DNA of 64,000 bases from Metopolophium dirhodum (taxonomy: Eukaryota; Arthropoda; Insecta; Hemiptera; Aphididae), in the NCBI RefSeq assembly GCF_019925205.1, contig NC_083560.1, positions 103,692,083 through 103,756,082 on the forward strand, read 5' to 3'. The notes beneath the pieces are model-generated. The model was given only the letters and a program-made list of their open reading frames with translations, was not told the origin of the DNA and did no database searches. This document shows, piece after piece, positions 48,155-61,239 of this stretch. The translations under genes were made by a program, and so were the position numbers. How positions within the stretch are numbered: the stretch's first letter is position 1; the number at the start of each line of letters is the position of its first letter.

Positions 48155-49000
48155 CGGATCCAGAGCAAAAATCTGAGGGGGGGGGGGCAATTTTTTTACA
48201 ACACAAACACAATTACAATATATACCTTATTCTTAATTAAAATTTTTTTTCCAATGTTATTATCTTAATGTAATAAATCAATTAATGATTATAATAATAT
48301 AATTAAAACCAAACGTCTTTTGATATTATCGCTAATTCCAAAACGATCAATTGTAATTGGAGAAATAATATTTCCTTGATTAACTTGACCTCATCTAACC
48401 TTGATAAAAAGCGTAAGTACGTGGAACATCTTATTTTGTTGGTGTATAAGGATGATTCATGCAGCTTTTTCCACAATGTTCGGAGCACAGGTTCTAATTC
48501 AGGCAAATGCCTACAGATGTGTCCGTTATTATAGAATTATTGTTGTCATTGGACCATTTAGCAGCATTAGTGTGGTTCTTCTACCTTAAACTTAGTAGGG
48601 AAATGGACGTGATTCCAAAAACTCAACAGTTTTGGTATTTTATCATATCAACGAAGAAAAAATGGTGGGAGATAAATTTTTGTTTATCGTTGTATTACGT
48701 TCACTGAGTTAACGATATCATCGGTATTAATATAAGATATTTACAGAAAATAGATTTTGCGTTGAAAATATCCATAGAAAGTTTTCAGTTTGTAATTTAT
48801 TGTTTGGTGGCGGATCGTCTTCAGAGTGTTTATTTGATTTAATTCATGCTGTTAACGGCGGCGGAGCTACTTGCTTGATCTGCGTTAATATATTTGGCTG
48901 TGAAGGCTGTGGCATACGTTTTGATTAGGAATCGGTGGTGGTTTTGTTTGTGTTGGACGGCAATGCAAATTGCGATAGCTATGCGCAAAGAGAAGATAAG
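48155..49000 (-). pseudogene. Decayed minus-strand coding region, probably transposon-derived
   Basis: The left edge, acggatccagagcaaaaatctgagg followed by a G-run (48155-48188), looks like the CGGATCCAG...GGGG end of common insect DNA transposons. On the minus strand, protein-like pieces follow each other in different frames: one with P-Q-P-S-Q-P-N-I-L-T-Q-I-K-Q (about 48840-48910), one with S-E-D-D-P-P-P-N-N-K-L-Q (about 48770-48840), and an open 67-codon frame at 48303-48506 rich in leucine. Frameshifts between them make it a dead copy. The family is not identified and the right end was not found. Confidence 0.3.
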
Positions 49001-49004
49001 CTAA

Positions 49005-50285
49005 TTAAGGGCAGATAAAGCACAACATGGATGCGATTATTTGCATAATACTTTATAAATTAGTTCGTTACACACACACTTTTTTTTTTTGAGAGAGAGA
49101 GAGAAAATTTGCAACGTTGGAGCCTCGAATTTTTTTTTTAAATAGACATGCGGCGACAACAGTAAAAAAAATATTTATTTTATCTAAATTTAAATATTAT
49201 ATGCGTTTGGAGTATTTGTACTAGCTGGTGTGTTCATTCAGTGACAATACGCGAATGCTCAGAATTTATTATAAGATCTGTGATTGCAGGAAAATTATTA
49301 TTTACAAGTTTTACGCATATTGGATGTGTAAATGTAATCAGATAATATTTATACCAATATAAAATAATATATAAATCTTAGATAATATATTGTGCACCTA
49401 CTGAAGGGCTTCGTTTAATTATTAGGAGGGTATTATAATATTTGTTGATGTGTACTATGAAATTAAATTAGAAACGGTAATGATTAGTAGAGCTCGGTTA
49501 AAATTGCGTCCAATAAAATTGTCTCTTTGTTTCATCGTCTGTTCAATGATATTTTTCATTGTACACGTATACACATTAAGAAAATCTAAAGTGAAAATCG
49601 AAAAACGATAAAGTATGTAGGTACCAATTAAACTTAATTTCAAATTATTTCGATACATAATATAAGGTCACTTGAAATCTTTTTTATACACTTCGACCCG
49701 AACGAGTGTTGACTAGCCGTGGCAATTATATTATAAATTATTATAAAATTGAGGAACGTCTTTGTACTATTGTACTATATCTTTGCTCATAGTCAAAATA
49801 TGTAGTTAGAAGTTATTAATAAGTTAATCACTGGATGTTTTCTACAACACTGACAAAAATTGTGTAACAGGATAATTTTTTTTATGATTACTGCAAGAGA
49901 AAATCTTGCAATTTATTTTCAGTAAAATCAATTATTATAAGTGTCACGACTCAAATAAAATATTAATAATTTAATATTTAATATTAACTCAAACCTTCAG
50001 TGGAATCTCTGCAGAACTTAAAGTCCTAGGGGAAATAAATAATTTAAATTATCAACAGTTTTGACTTTTATTTGACTTGTAATAAAAAAAAATATTTATA
50101 ATTATATAATATTTAGTTTTGCCAACTCATCAGTCATAAATGATTTAATTTTTTTTGTTTTTGATATTCCCGAGACACATTTAATGATTTAATTATATTA
50201 TGTAATAATAAAGATGAGGTTCATATTTTTTTCGGGTTTTCCAACATGGAGGTACATTTATTCTTAGAAGTTTCACAATTAATGT
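49005..50285. other. AT-rich noncoding stretch with (GA)n
   Basis: A T-run followed by (GA)6-7 lies at 49080-49105. Otherwise nothing is supported. Confidence 0.55.
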
Positions 50286-50292
50286 TTTGAGT

Positions 50293-50299
50293 TTTATTC
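50293..50299 (-). terminator. AATAAA polyadenylation signal candidate
   Basis: On the minus strand gaataaaac lies about 105 bases downstream of the stop of the frame at 50404-50613. Spacing and strand fit a short 3' UTR, but AATAAA is frequent in such AT-rich DNA. Confidence 0.25.
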
Positions 50300-50403
50300 G
50301 GTAAACAATTATAAAGAGATTTTGAATAACGTTTGATTAAATTAAAATTGGCAATAATCGCAGTACTTTAAACATAATTATTAATTTGTTTTTCCATTTG
50401 ATA

Positions 50404-50613
50404 TTATTGTATCTTGTTTTGACATAACAACTCTGTATTTGCTTTCGATAAGTTGGAACTATAAACAAAATAGGTTACTCGACCATCTTGAAAAAATCTA
50501 ACGTTGTTTTCTGAGGATGATGGTATATAAATTGGGTCAAGTGGACGTCTCTTTGGATATCGTGGATACGGAATTTGGTTTAACGCCGTTTGTTCAACAA
50601 CGTAGCATTTGTG
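50404..50613 (-). CDS. Candidate terminal exon or decayed gene, minus strand, unknown product
   Basis: The frame from M-H-K-C-Y-V-V-E-Q-T to the stop at 50404 encodes about 70 residues. It includes a proline/arginine stretch (P-Y-P-R-Y-P-K-R-R-P-L-D-P) and N-N-V-R-F-F-Q-D-G-R-V-T-Y-F. It ignores AT bias and looks like real protein. A possible acceptor (ttaacttatgcag) ends right before the ATG. Upstream, the same frame stays open except for one TAG (near 50650) back to about 50808. That part contains a hydrophobic I-I-I-G-T-I-L-G-L-F-L-I-I-F segment followed by K-R-G-G-S-K-K-R, like a membrane anchor. It may be a terminal exon, or a single-exon gene with one stop. The family is not recognised. 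Confidence 0.35.
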   Translation of the reverse strand, partial: HKCYVVEQTALNQIPYPRYPKRRPLDPIYIPSSSENNVRFFQDGRVTYFVYSSNLSKANTELLCQNKIQ

Positions 50614-51017
50614 CATACTGCATAAGTTAATTAATGGTAAATTATCCTATTCGGAGATCCCAAAGACGATACAATTTAAATATCCTGCTTTTAATACAAG
50701 AAATAACAGTCTTTTCTTAGAACCACCACGTTTGACAAATATAATTAAAAACAATCCTAGTATAGTGCCTATAATAATGTACTTAATTTTGATATCTCTT
50801 TTGATTCACATTTTCAATTAAAAAAAAAGTAATAAATATATTATACCTATTCAATTGTAATAAATCCTTGATTTTACCTACTTTAATACAATATTGTATA
50901 ATATTTTGTAAAACTGTATTTACTCATTTCCCTTTTTTTGTGTTTAAAATTATAAACAAAATATATTTGTGATTTATGTCTTTGTGGTCTGCAATAGCAT
51001 TATCACTTATCGTGTAT

Positions 51018-51078
51018 ACATAAAAAAAAAGCACACACACACATCGTTGTAAAATCAATACATTATCGCTCCTCTCAG
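51018..51078 (+). repeat. Repeat A, right-end fragment
   Basis: An A-run, (CA)n, then catcgttgtaaaatcaatac and tatcgctcctctcagg match the terminal bases of repeat A. It is followed at once by a left part of the same family, so two units lie head to tail. Confidence 0.55.
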
Positions 51079-51079
51079 G

Positions 51080-51955
51080 ATCTAAAAATGCTGAAGAAGT
51101 AGGTAACCACTCTGATAAATAGAGTTGTAAGTTGTAAGTATCAAGGGTACCTCGTCATTAAATAAGTCACTGTATTTAAATTCAATTGCAAAATATCATT
51201 GCATATGAAAAACAATTATGAGAGAAGATGGCCTGTAAGCCTTTATTACTAAGAATTTATTTTATGATATATTAATTGTTTTACTATTAAAGTAAATTAT
51301 TTTATTATATAATACGTAATATTAGTAACTCCCGGTTAGGCTATGATGTTTGAATTGAAAACATAGCATTTAAAAAAAAATTATTGTGTGTATAAAATAT
51401 AATAATATAGCTAACTACTTATATCTAATGTTTCAAATCCCCACGAAAAATATTTTTGAATTACAACAAAATAATTAAAATTACTTTATTATTACTTTTC
51501 CTTTAAATATCTAATTTCGTCCAAATATAAACTTTGTCTATATAAAAAAAACTGTCCTTATACATTTTTCAGAACTTTGGGTTCCAGTCTGAACTATTCA
51601 CGAGAAACCTTGTACCTATTTAATTATCAAGCCTTTGCTATAAAAATTGAACATTTTATACATTTCTAAGAACAAAATAATTTTGTCAATATGTATCAAA
51701 TAAAACTAAAAAACAAATAGAAAATATCAAATGTTTATAAATATCTCAAAGAGAGTCAAAATATTTTGAAAATTATACCGAGTAAAAGAAATTTTAATAT
51801 AAATATTTTTGAGTTAGGTACAAAATCGAATCGAAGCATTTTTTCTACTCCAGACGTAATGATCGACAGAAAAAACACACACACACACACGCACACGCGC
51901 ATTTGTAAAATAAATATGACAATATACATTCATCGCTGCACTCAAAATCTCAATA
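51080..51955 (+). repeat. Repeat A, diverged near full-length copy
   Basis: Starts gaagaagtaggtaaccactctg (compare aaggtggataagtggatgtcgctctg). It continues with the aagtcactgta, gaattcaa/ttcaattg and acaattatgagagaagatgg words in order, and later ctataaaaattgaacattttat, caaaatattttgaaaatt and a (CA)n tract at 51872-51892. It ends aatatacattcatcgctgcac, tcaaaatct. The overall order is kept but many bases differ, so it is older than the copies at 15335 and 24935. Confidence 0.55.
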
Positions 51956-51959
51956 TATG

Positions 51960-54900
51960 CACTGAAATATTATATTATAGCTCTCGATAAGGATAAACTA
52001 TTATCTGTCATAATGTCTGTATATTTTGGTTTCTGATATGTTTATTTAGATTCGGTGCAGATGTCGACTTGTTTTTTAAGCAATCTGATATTTGTCTAGA
52101 GATACAAGACTAGAATATACATATACGTAGTTCTGTCGATAAAAACAATTTCAACTCGAATATACCCTCGATACCTGTAAAATGTTTCAAAAGTATATGG
52201 TATATGGTATAAACGCATAACCCAAAATATTATGGTCTATAGTTGGCTGGTCCAATGACGCGCAACAATATCGAATTAGTTGTAAACCGAATCAAATGTT
52301 CTAGGTTACGAGTACGCTCAATTAATCGATAACATTTTAAAAATTAACACGACGCTATTAAAAGTTTTTCTCTGTACATTTCACGACGACAAAGAAAACA
52401 AATTCAATACTCCAATGACCCATTTGTTACACTTTAACATAGAACATTTAACTTCAACTATATCTCAAAAATGTATACTGCATAATGTTATAGTGTCTGC
52501 TGCAGGTTTCTGTACGTTAAGAATAAAATTACTTTACGGAAATCTTTTATTTTATATTTAAAGTTTTGGTTATTCCATCCGTGAACAGGAGAATTTTTAT
52601 TTGTTGCCATATACGTAATAATTCGTAAACGAGTTTATTTTAACGATATCGATAATAGTAGTCTTTGTTCTAACATTTTCATTCTAATATTCTTATTAAT
52701 AAATTGTCGTTTGTATAATAATATTGGCTACCCACTCGACTTCCCATACCGGTGAAGCGGTTGATACCAACAATAATTGTTTTGCCACGTATTCTTGTAT
52801 TCGTCAATCATCATTTTCGAGTTCACTTTAATAATCGAAATATTTAATATGTATATCACACTTTAAAAAATCTCCACCGAAAAACATTGACGCCTCGAAG
52901 GCAGCAGCTGTTAAAGGACAGAACCAGCACAGTTTTTTTTTCACTTATTAAACATTCTAACTAATGTAACTGCTATAATAATATATTAATAATATTATAA
53001 TATGGTGGCGCATAATGTTTTTCTATAATTATACGCTGGCCAGCTGGCGAAGAGATTTGTCACTAAAGATAATCATGTGTTACATGTTTTTTACTGAACA
53101 CATTAAATACAACAACGATTTGAACAATGTAATACATTTTATATAATATTAACAAACAAAAAAAAATAATAGTAATAACGTCACGTGTTAAACACACATA
53201 GGTAAATATAAAAAAAATCGTTGAATGCTTAATTTTTGGTGATGCAATCAAACCAGTTAGCTAGGCTATTCGTTAATTTTGTGCGTGACCGAATCTACAT
53301 GGGTAATATTTTGATAGTAGTGATAACTTAATATACTGTTATAATAATATAAAATTTACGTCAGAATAACATTTTTATTAAAATGTTTTTAAAATATTAT
53401 ACAAGTGTCGTTAATATAATGAGATTCCTTTGGCCAATAAATATTACTAGAACGTTTTTATAACATTTCTGTTAGCATGAGGAATTGAAATAATAATATT
53501 TTTATACTATTAGTAATTGCTTATGTAATATCAAAATAACATAATAATAATATATTTTTGCTATCTGGGTTAGATGGTATTTTTTATATTATTTGTATAC
53601 ACAATTTAAAATAATCTGATACTATTATCGAATGATACACCGTCGTTCCAAATAATAGACAATATAACAGTTATTACTCAACACCATTAGGTATACTCAT
53701 AATTGGTACCTACCTTTTTTTTTTGAGTTAATCGAGGGACGGAAGAGGAACCGCGTTAGCATTACTTCTCCTATTTGGCACCTATCTATAATATTATAAT
53801 TTAACTTTTTTCGTATTCAGCAGAATTTCAGCCGGTAGTCTGATGCACGATTTGAGTAATTTTTTTTTGTTAGGATAAGATTATAATGTTTTCCAGCCGA
53901 ACTGAATTCTATATTAATAAGCTATTAAAATTCCTCTCATAGCCTACCTTACGTAGGTATTTACCTATAAATTAAATAAGGAGTTGAATATACCTTACCA
54001 CATTTTGATTAGTTATTATAAGATTCGTAGAATCGTATCCACGCAACCATGTGCAAATCTTGTGACGGGATAATACAACGAAAATACGAATATAGGTACT
54101 AGGTATAGGTATGCGACAGAGCACACCCTGTACCGTGATTGATGATCGTATACCGTGTTATTGGTATGAATTATTATAAAATACAAATAGTTGTATAACA
54201 GTTGTAATCTATCTATGACAGTAAATTCACCGTTCGCATACCTAACAATTTAATGGATGGTAACTGGTAATGAATCCGAAGTGGCGTATCTCAACTATTC
54301 TGAAGCACGACCAGGTGGGTGGATATTTTTTTTATCAAGACACTTAATGCGGAGGTATACGTTTACTATTTTCATGGGTTTTATTTTTTACAGTGATATT
54401 CAATTTGTATTTTATTTGATGCTAATATAATTTGACAATTTTATCGTTATACAAAAAAAAAAAAAACACTAAAAAAATTCAAGGCACACACCTGTGCGGT
54501 GAACTGCGATTTATAGATTCACCCATGCCCCCTACCATCAAAACGAATATGACAATGTGTATATGGACAAGGACAGGCATATGTTTATCAGGTGTATATA
54601 TTATATTACGATTTACGAATTAGTCTACCTATGGGTCTAGTATTGTATGTAATAATATATTATTATATATTGTAAACGTTACTCGAGGCCCCTGCAGCAG
54701 GATACAATCAAAATGTGTACTTTGAAAAGTATAATAGTATTATTATACAACACTATAAATATTCAAATTTATCTTATCTGGCATTAAAAAAATAAATAAA
54801 AGCGTCGGTCCAACCATTTTGTAATAATAATAGTAGTATAATAGCATGCGGGGTTATCGCTATATTTCGCTACAATATTATAATGAAATTCGTGCACAGA

Positions 54901-57900
54901 AGCGTTTTGGAAAAAAAAATTGTTCTTTTGTGTCGACTGACGTGATATCACTTCACACCATTTCTGCGCGTGTACGAATAATAATAATATCATATTATTG
55001 CCGAAAGTTTATTTATTATTATTACCTATTATTTAGTTTATTTTTGTACTATTGTACTTATTATTGCAACGATTGTCATTTTATTATAATACTATAAGCA
55101 GCCAAAAAAATTATATTAGTATCCATACACGTGCAGATGCGTATCGTTGGTGGTAAAAAAAACCGCGAATAAATTATAACAAAATTATTATCTCGTATGT
55201 GTAGAGGAGAAGGCGTTCGTGAATCGGTACTATCTAATTTCTATATTTTTCCGAGTAAAAGACGAATGTGCGTAGCATAATCGTGCCAGACGGATAATAT
55301 TAAAAAAAAAAAACGATTTACTGTCTATACGATAAGTCGATAAGATTCACACTCGTAGCTCGGTAGCATTCACCGTATTATTTTCGTGTTATAAATTTGT
55401 AACCGCATGTATACAGAGTGATCATATACGAGTACACAAACATATGATTTGCGGTTTTCCAGGGTTTTATATATAGAATTGCGTTAATGTTTCTATCAAT
55501 GAAAAAATACATATTTTGTAATCGCAGTGGTGTTTTTAGGTTACAACATTTTTCGAACGCAACCTTAATATGTTTTTTATTTAATTTTCCTAAGCGTAAT
55601 GTTTATATTTTTCGATTAAGTTTATACTATTCGAGTAATGCGATTCGAAGCCATAGTAGCTTAATAGTTATAGTTAATACTTAATATTTAACTATACATA
55701 ATAAGATATGCCTTTAAATATTTTGAAACAATGATCCATAGTAAGTAGCGTGCAGTGTGCACCACATTTTTGTGGGTCAAACTTAGCTTAGGTTACCCAT
55801 AAAATGTACTTAAAATTGACTTCAAAATTAACGCAAATTATTATTGCACACGGTCGGATTTGTCCTCCGATATAATATATTACAATCAGCCTGTAGACGG
55901 TTTGGCTGACCTGAGGTTGCATTAAACACACATGCGTGCAATGAATATTATGTTACATACGTTGTTATGCTGAATTCGCCGGATGCGCGAAAAACCGGGC
56001 CTATCGGGTCTGGTGTCAATGATACTTGCCAGACACCCGAAAAAACTCGACCTACACATTATGAACGTGTCCCGTAAAATAATACGTTGTGATTGTAATA
56101 TTATTCTTTAATAATTCACATGCGGCAATATTTCTATTATAATCACAGAAAATAATATGTATTATTAAAATCGTAGGAATGAACTACTGCAGTAGGCACA
56201 TACTCGTGGGCGATAAATGTCTACATATTTTATAAAAATAAATTATTATTTACTATTGTTACTATCGGGTATTATATGAATATTATAATATACAACTTGT
56301 TGATACAAACTTGAAACTATACAATATTATTTCGCATCATAAGACAGGTAGGTGCCTATTTCTAAAATAGTCATATTATTTATTACAGATTATTGTAACT
56401 GTTATGGTACTTTAAAGGTTAGTATGTATTTTTTTTTTCAATTGAGTAAGACTGACCGTTTAAAATTAATTAATCTGTTAAAGACTTAAAGATTTAAAAA
56501 AAAATATTATCTAATTTTAGAATATGACAGGGAGTATAATATCATGTACATGTAAGACGCAAAACGTCTGTAGTGCTGTTTATTTGGCTAAAAGGTTAAT
56601 TTCGATTCTCAGCAAGTCGTGGCTGTTTGGTGTATGTATTATGTACCTATAGTGTAAGTCTCGCTTGGCTGTGACGTGTCACGTAGAAATAATCAAATGA
56701 ATAATAGTAAAAATGTAAGATTTTTGCATGCACAGTTTGATAATAATAATATTATAATACACGTTAAACCGGCATAATTAAATTATATGGATTTTCTTCT
56801 ATAGGTGCAGTACCTACCTAAGTAAGTAGGTGTTTTGGGTTCGATTCGGTAGTTTTTACTTTTTACGAGTAGGTATGGGTGCTTAAATAATATTACGAGT
56901 GTATATAGTTAGCAGTGTGTCACTTTATTGACTTTTGACTGTCTGCTGAACAGCTGCTGTAAGACACACATATATAATACGTACACACGTAATTTACTCG
57001 CATCATCTTAAACTCTTGACCGAAAAAGAGTGACCACACCCACCTGTCGGCCAGAGAAAACTAGCACTGAACCTATATGCACGTAAATGGACACACAAAA
57101 ACTCGTTTTATATTATTATCTAAACTATAGCCGGTCACGCGGGCTGGAAAGAGCTGGCACAAATAGATAGGTACGCGTGATGTCCGTGGAAAAGGCCTGA
57201 CGATGGGCTACACGATTAAATAGACCTGATCCCGTTAAGTGTGAGTGTGCGACACATTTCAGATAGGTAGGTCAACGGAATCCGACGATATTATATTATC
57301 TATAGAAACTACAATGACGTGACCAATCATTATATAATATCAATTATTGTCCTTATTATGTATTACAATATACTTACATGTATAATATTATCCCAAGAGA
57401 AAAAAAAACTCGAATAATTTCGTTTTAAAAATTTTAACGGGATTTTACGATTTTTCTTGTATATAATAGTATTTTAAAATTAGTAAAGTCGGAAATGTAA
57501 CACATATTAAAATTAATACGTAAGTATACCTACATTAATTGTTTAGGTACATACAAATATACAATAAATAATTTTAATATTATATAATACATTTTTATTA
57601 AATAAGCGACTGAATGAAATGTACCTGTTTAATGCTGTTAATATTTATATTTATGCAAACATTAACTTTTAAATTATATTATTTTATTGAAAATAAATAA
57701 AAAATAGTTTAACATAATAGAAAGTAGTATAGTATAACAATAATTTGGTACTTATAATATTTTAATTATATTAAAATTGATTAATATCGTGCAGTAATGA
57801 GTTCAAACAATTTAATTATATATTATTACATTTTATAATGTTCTAATTTAGTGATTTCTTTTAAATTTCACGGGACTACGAGAGTTAAATACTAATGTCA

Positions 57901-59085
57901 TTGTCCATTGACCAATTTTACATAATATTATAGATGGTATAATATCCATCAATGATGTTAATGATATTATTTCTTAACTGTTAGTATTTGGGCATGTGTG
58001 TAAATGTGTGTACCTACGCCAATATGGCCAATTATACTTATAATACTCCTATTATATTAAAATTTAAATAAACACAGAACTGATTTTATTTCTTTTTTTA
58101 TCAATGGGGACACACAATCAATAGTATAATAGGCAAATAGGCTCCTAAGTCCTAATTCAATCAATTATAAACATAAATCTATATTTATTTATTGCACTGA
58201 ATTACAAAACATTTAGACTTTTCTTTCCCCTTACAATATTCGAAGCTCACCAAAGATGTTCGCATCACATCTGAACTGAAAGTTGGTTACTCATTACGCT
58301 AGATCGAACTAATTTAATCCAAAACATACATCGTCTGAATATCACCGAAATACCTACACCGCACCCACAGATTTATATAAGTGAAAAATAATTTTTCTTC
58401 CGGTAGGTATTTTCTCGAGGTATTCTGTAGGAAATTATTTGTCTTTGAGATTACCTGATATAGGTTTGCGTAGCGGTAACGCAATCTCTCTTTGAAAACA
58501 GCCATCTATTTGTAGAATAATGTAAAAATAAACCATAAACCACTTATCGAGTTTTAACCATTGTTTGTTGGCTACTATACAATATCGTTATATTATTATT
58601 CTCGGCCATCTTATAATATTATAGGTAGGTACAGCTAGAAAAGTATTTTCTGCTGGTTGAAAGCAGCCGTACTGCGGGGTGGCATTTTATAGATAGCAGG
58701 TGACGTCGCATAGGAAACTCGTATTACCTTATAATAATGCCATTGCGCTGATTGTGTACGCGTGGCATTGTACCGTACACCATAACGATATTAATAACGT
58801 ATTTTGTTTGAAAAATACAATAGGTTGTCAATGCTGACACGAAAAAGTATCAAATGTTAACAAAGCCGTTAAGGCGCCAACGTGCACTTATCGCTTTGTT
58901 ATAGTACGAGGGTATATTACTTGCGGGGGTGTATTTTTATGGTTGGCAAAGAGGGGGATAGAGGTCATAGACGCCACAGTACCTATACGCGGAAGTATCG
59001 GTGCCTCGATGAAAATGTATTTTACCCGTGACGTGCTCCTGATTGAAATTTATCTGAAATATAATATTTATTAATAACTATTAAA
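51960..59085. other. Noncoding stretch, about 7 kb
   Basis: AT-rich with CpG-enriched patches at 55860-56060, 57000-57250 and 58620-59000. A CTCGGTAGCATTCACC-type GC-richer segment lies near 55355. Several 60-80 codon frames (53063 minus, 54432 plus, 54784 minus, 54846 plus, 55487 plus, 58314 minus) show no recognisable motif. An isolated gtatacagagtgatca at about 55410 resembles a family B end without a partner. Confidence 0.4.
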
Positions 59086-59093
59086 ATAATATG

Positions 59094-59630
59094 GAAGGCT
59101 GGGCATTAACTAGTTACTTTTGGCTTTTCATTTACTTAACTGTTAACTTACTAAATTTCTTTCTTAATTAACGTGAAATTAATGAGTTAATTTTTCATTT
59201 TAAGAAGTAAGTTAAGTTAATTTATTTTGTTTTTAATTTTATAATATTTCACTATTTCAGTCTAAAAAATATGTATGTAAAAATAATAATATAAAATATG
59301 TATGTAAAATATGTCAAAAAATATGTATCGTAAATTGTTTAAAGTTAAAAATTTATATCATTCGAATTTAACTTATATGGAAATACTGTATGAAGTATTA
59401 ACACTATATTATCCTATAATTTAGTTTTGGGTTGGAAAAAAATTAAGTACGCTAGCGTTGTATAAATAAATTAACATTTTTTAACTTAATAAAAAATTAA
59501 CAAAAAGTGTGTATTAACTTTTAACTTAACTGAGTTAACCTAGAGTTAAATTAAATTTAACTCTTTGTTATTGGTGCATATTAACTTAACTTAACTGAGT
59601 TTAAAAAAATCATTAACTTGCCCAGCCTTG
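59094..59630. mobile_element. hAT-type MITE, related to 14003-14318, 8-bp duplication ataatatg
   Basis: Left end gaaggctgggca, right end tgcccagccttg, inverted repeats with one mismatch at the outermost base. Identical 8-mers ataatatg lie at 59086-59093 and 59631-59638. The interior has many ttaacttaactgagtt words and no coding capacity. It shares the AAGSCTGGGCA ends with 14003-14318 and is about 220 bp longer, so the two are different subfamilies or one is internally deleted. Confidence 0.85.
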
Positions 59631-59639
59631 ATAATATGA

Positions 59640-60530
59640 TATATATGAAATAATATAATTTATATTATATATTATATACATTTAATTATTTTTCGTACCA
59701 AAGTTATGTCATATTTTGGTTGGGTCAGGGATGAATAGGAATATATAATATTGTAAAAAAATTAAATTATAAGAACTATTATAGTGATTTCAGATCCAAA
59801 GAGAATTATTTGGAAGTTTCTTCTTTTTCAAACATATTATCATACAGCTCTGTTTTAGAAATTTTTTTTTTTTTTGAAATTAGATTCGGGAGGTAGGTAG
59901 GTAAACTTAAGAATTAATATATTCTTTTGAAATGTCCTATACAATAATATAGTTTTAAAAAAGTTGCGAGTGACTACAAAAAGTTGCGAGTAACTACATA
60001 TACTGAGTGTGGCAGCAACAAACTATATAAAATGAATTACGTCACAAAATTCACGTCCGCATATCGAGCAATCTTCCAGAACCATTTTCTAATTCAGTTT
60101 CGACGGAATGATCAGTGTGACCCCATGGCAGCATTTAAAGCATTTAACTTACAACTCAGTACCATCGCCCCCCCCCCTCCATCATGACAATTTTTTTCCA
60201 CGACGGTTGTTATTACTTATAATTTATTTTCTGAAACTTTACATAAATATTATTAATAATACAAACCGAATATAATATTATGCAGATAATGTAACATTAT
60301 AAACTGACAAACTGACATACGATTAAGGATCGGCTTATATGTTGCAAAATTAATCTTGTACACCATTAAATGTTCATTTAGCGCAATGTTTTCTAACTAT
60401 CGCTTTTTGCGTAACACGAGCACGTACCGACGACGAAGATACACATAAAAATAATTTTATGCGTTTCAAGTATGCACTTCCCGAGTGAACGTCGAACGGT
60501 CGCGTTACACCTAAACTTAGTCAAGATTCG
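59640..60530. other. AT-rich noncoding stretch
   Basis: Includes a C-run near 60168-60177 and the unassigned 67-codon frame at 59984-60187. A duplicated aaagttgcgagt(g/a)actaca lies at about 59960-59997. Confidence 0.5.
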
Positions 60531-60534
60531 TATA

Positions 60535-61004
60535 CAAGGTGTAACAGAATGACCTGACAAATAAAATAACTGTTGTTCTAATCAATATTAACAATTTTTT
60601 TTTATGCATTTAATTTATTATAGACGATCGCGTTATATAAGTACGGTATAAAATTGTTGATTTTTATGTTTTTAATACTAAAAATAAAAACTCTTAAATT
60701 TTATTAAACATCGAATTTTGTAAAATATCTAATTGTTATATAAACGTTTATTTAGGTCAAGTAGTTTATTTTTTTTACTTTTAAATATCAATATATTGTT
60801 AGAGTAAAATATTATAAATTTTGATAGATACGTATAATAATTATTTGTTTTTAAATACATTTTTTCTGGGAATTATCACTTATGAGACTTAGATAAATCT
60901 TTAATTATTATTTATTATGAATGTAATTTTGATAATTTTTTTTATACATTTAACTGGTATCAAATTTTTATTTTTCATTTGTCAGATCTTTACGTTACAT
61001 CCTG
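60535..61004. mobile_element. TA-flanked TIR MITE, family C
   Basis: The left end caaggtgtaac...gacctgacaaat and the right end, in reverse complement caggatgtaac...gatctgacaaat, align for about 30 bp with several mismatches. TA lies on both sides (60533-60534, 61005-61006). The interior is AT-rich, about 470 bp, with no coding capacity. The TA target suggests Tc1/mariner-like mobilisation. Confidence 0.6.
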
Positions 61005-61080
61005 TATAAATAGGCGCTGCTGCATTGCTGTTATACTGCTGCTGACATTGTGCAAACTTAACGCGACGAGTCCTGCAGAC
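61005..61080 (+). promoter_or_regulatory. TATAAATAG box overlapping a MITE border
   Basis: tataaatag (61005-61013) is a textbook TATA box formed across the right border of the family C MITE. It is followed by GC-richer sequence (gcgctgctgc, acgcgacgag). No ATG with a convincing frame or donor follows within 150 bases. Chance is quite possible. Confidence 0.2.
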
Positions 61081-61239
61081 AATAATATAATAGTATTACA
61101 ATAGTGGCGAGAGGAGACGTAATATTATAACATTATGAAATGTTTAAATGTATTATAGGCAGAGTTGTCATACGATCGCTATGAAACACATGTATAAGTA
61201 AATAATAAAAAGACTGAAGTATTCACTGTAATATGACAA

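Noticed and set aside
51872..51900. CRISPR-like or other regular spaced array
   Set aside because: It is a plain (CA)n microsatellite inside repeat A; no spaced direct repeats exist anywhere in the window.
55410..55430. gtatacagagtgatca as a family B terminus
   Set aside because: No partner end or family B interior nearby; a similar isolated word occurs near 61385.
56590..56640. B-box-like ggttaatttcgattctc as a second SINE or tRNA
   Set aside because: No matching A box at the right distance and no A-rich tail or target duplication.
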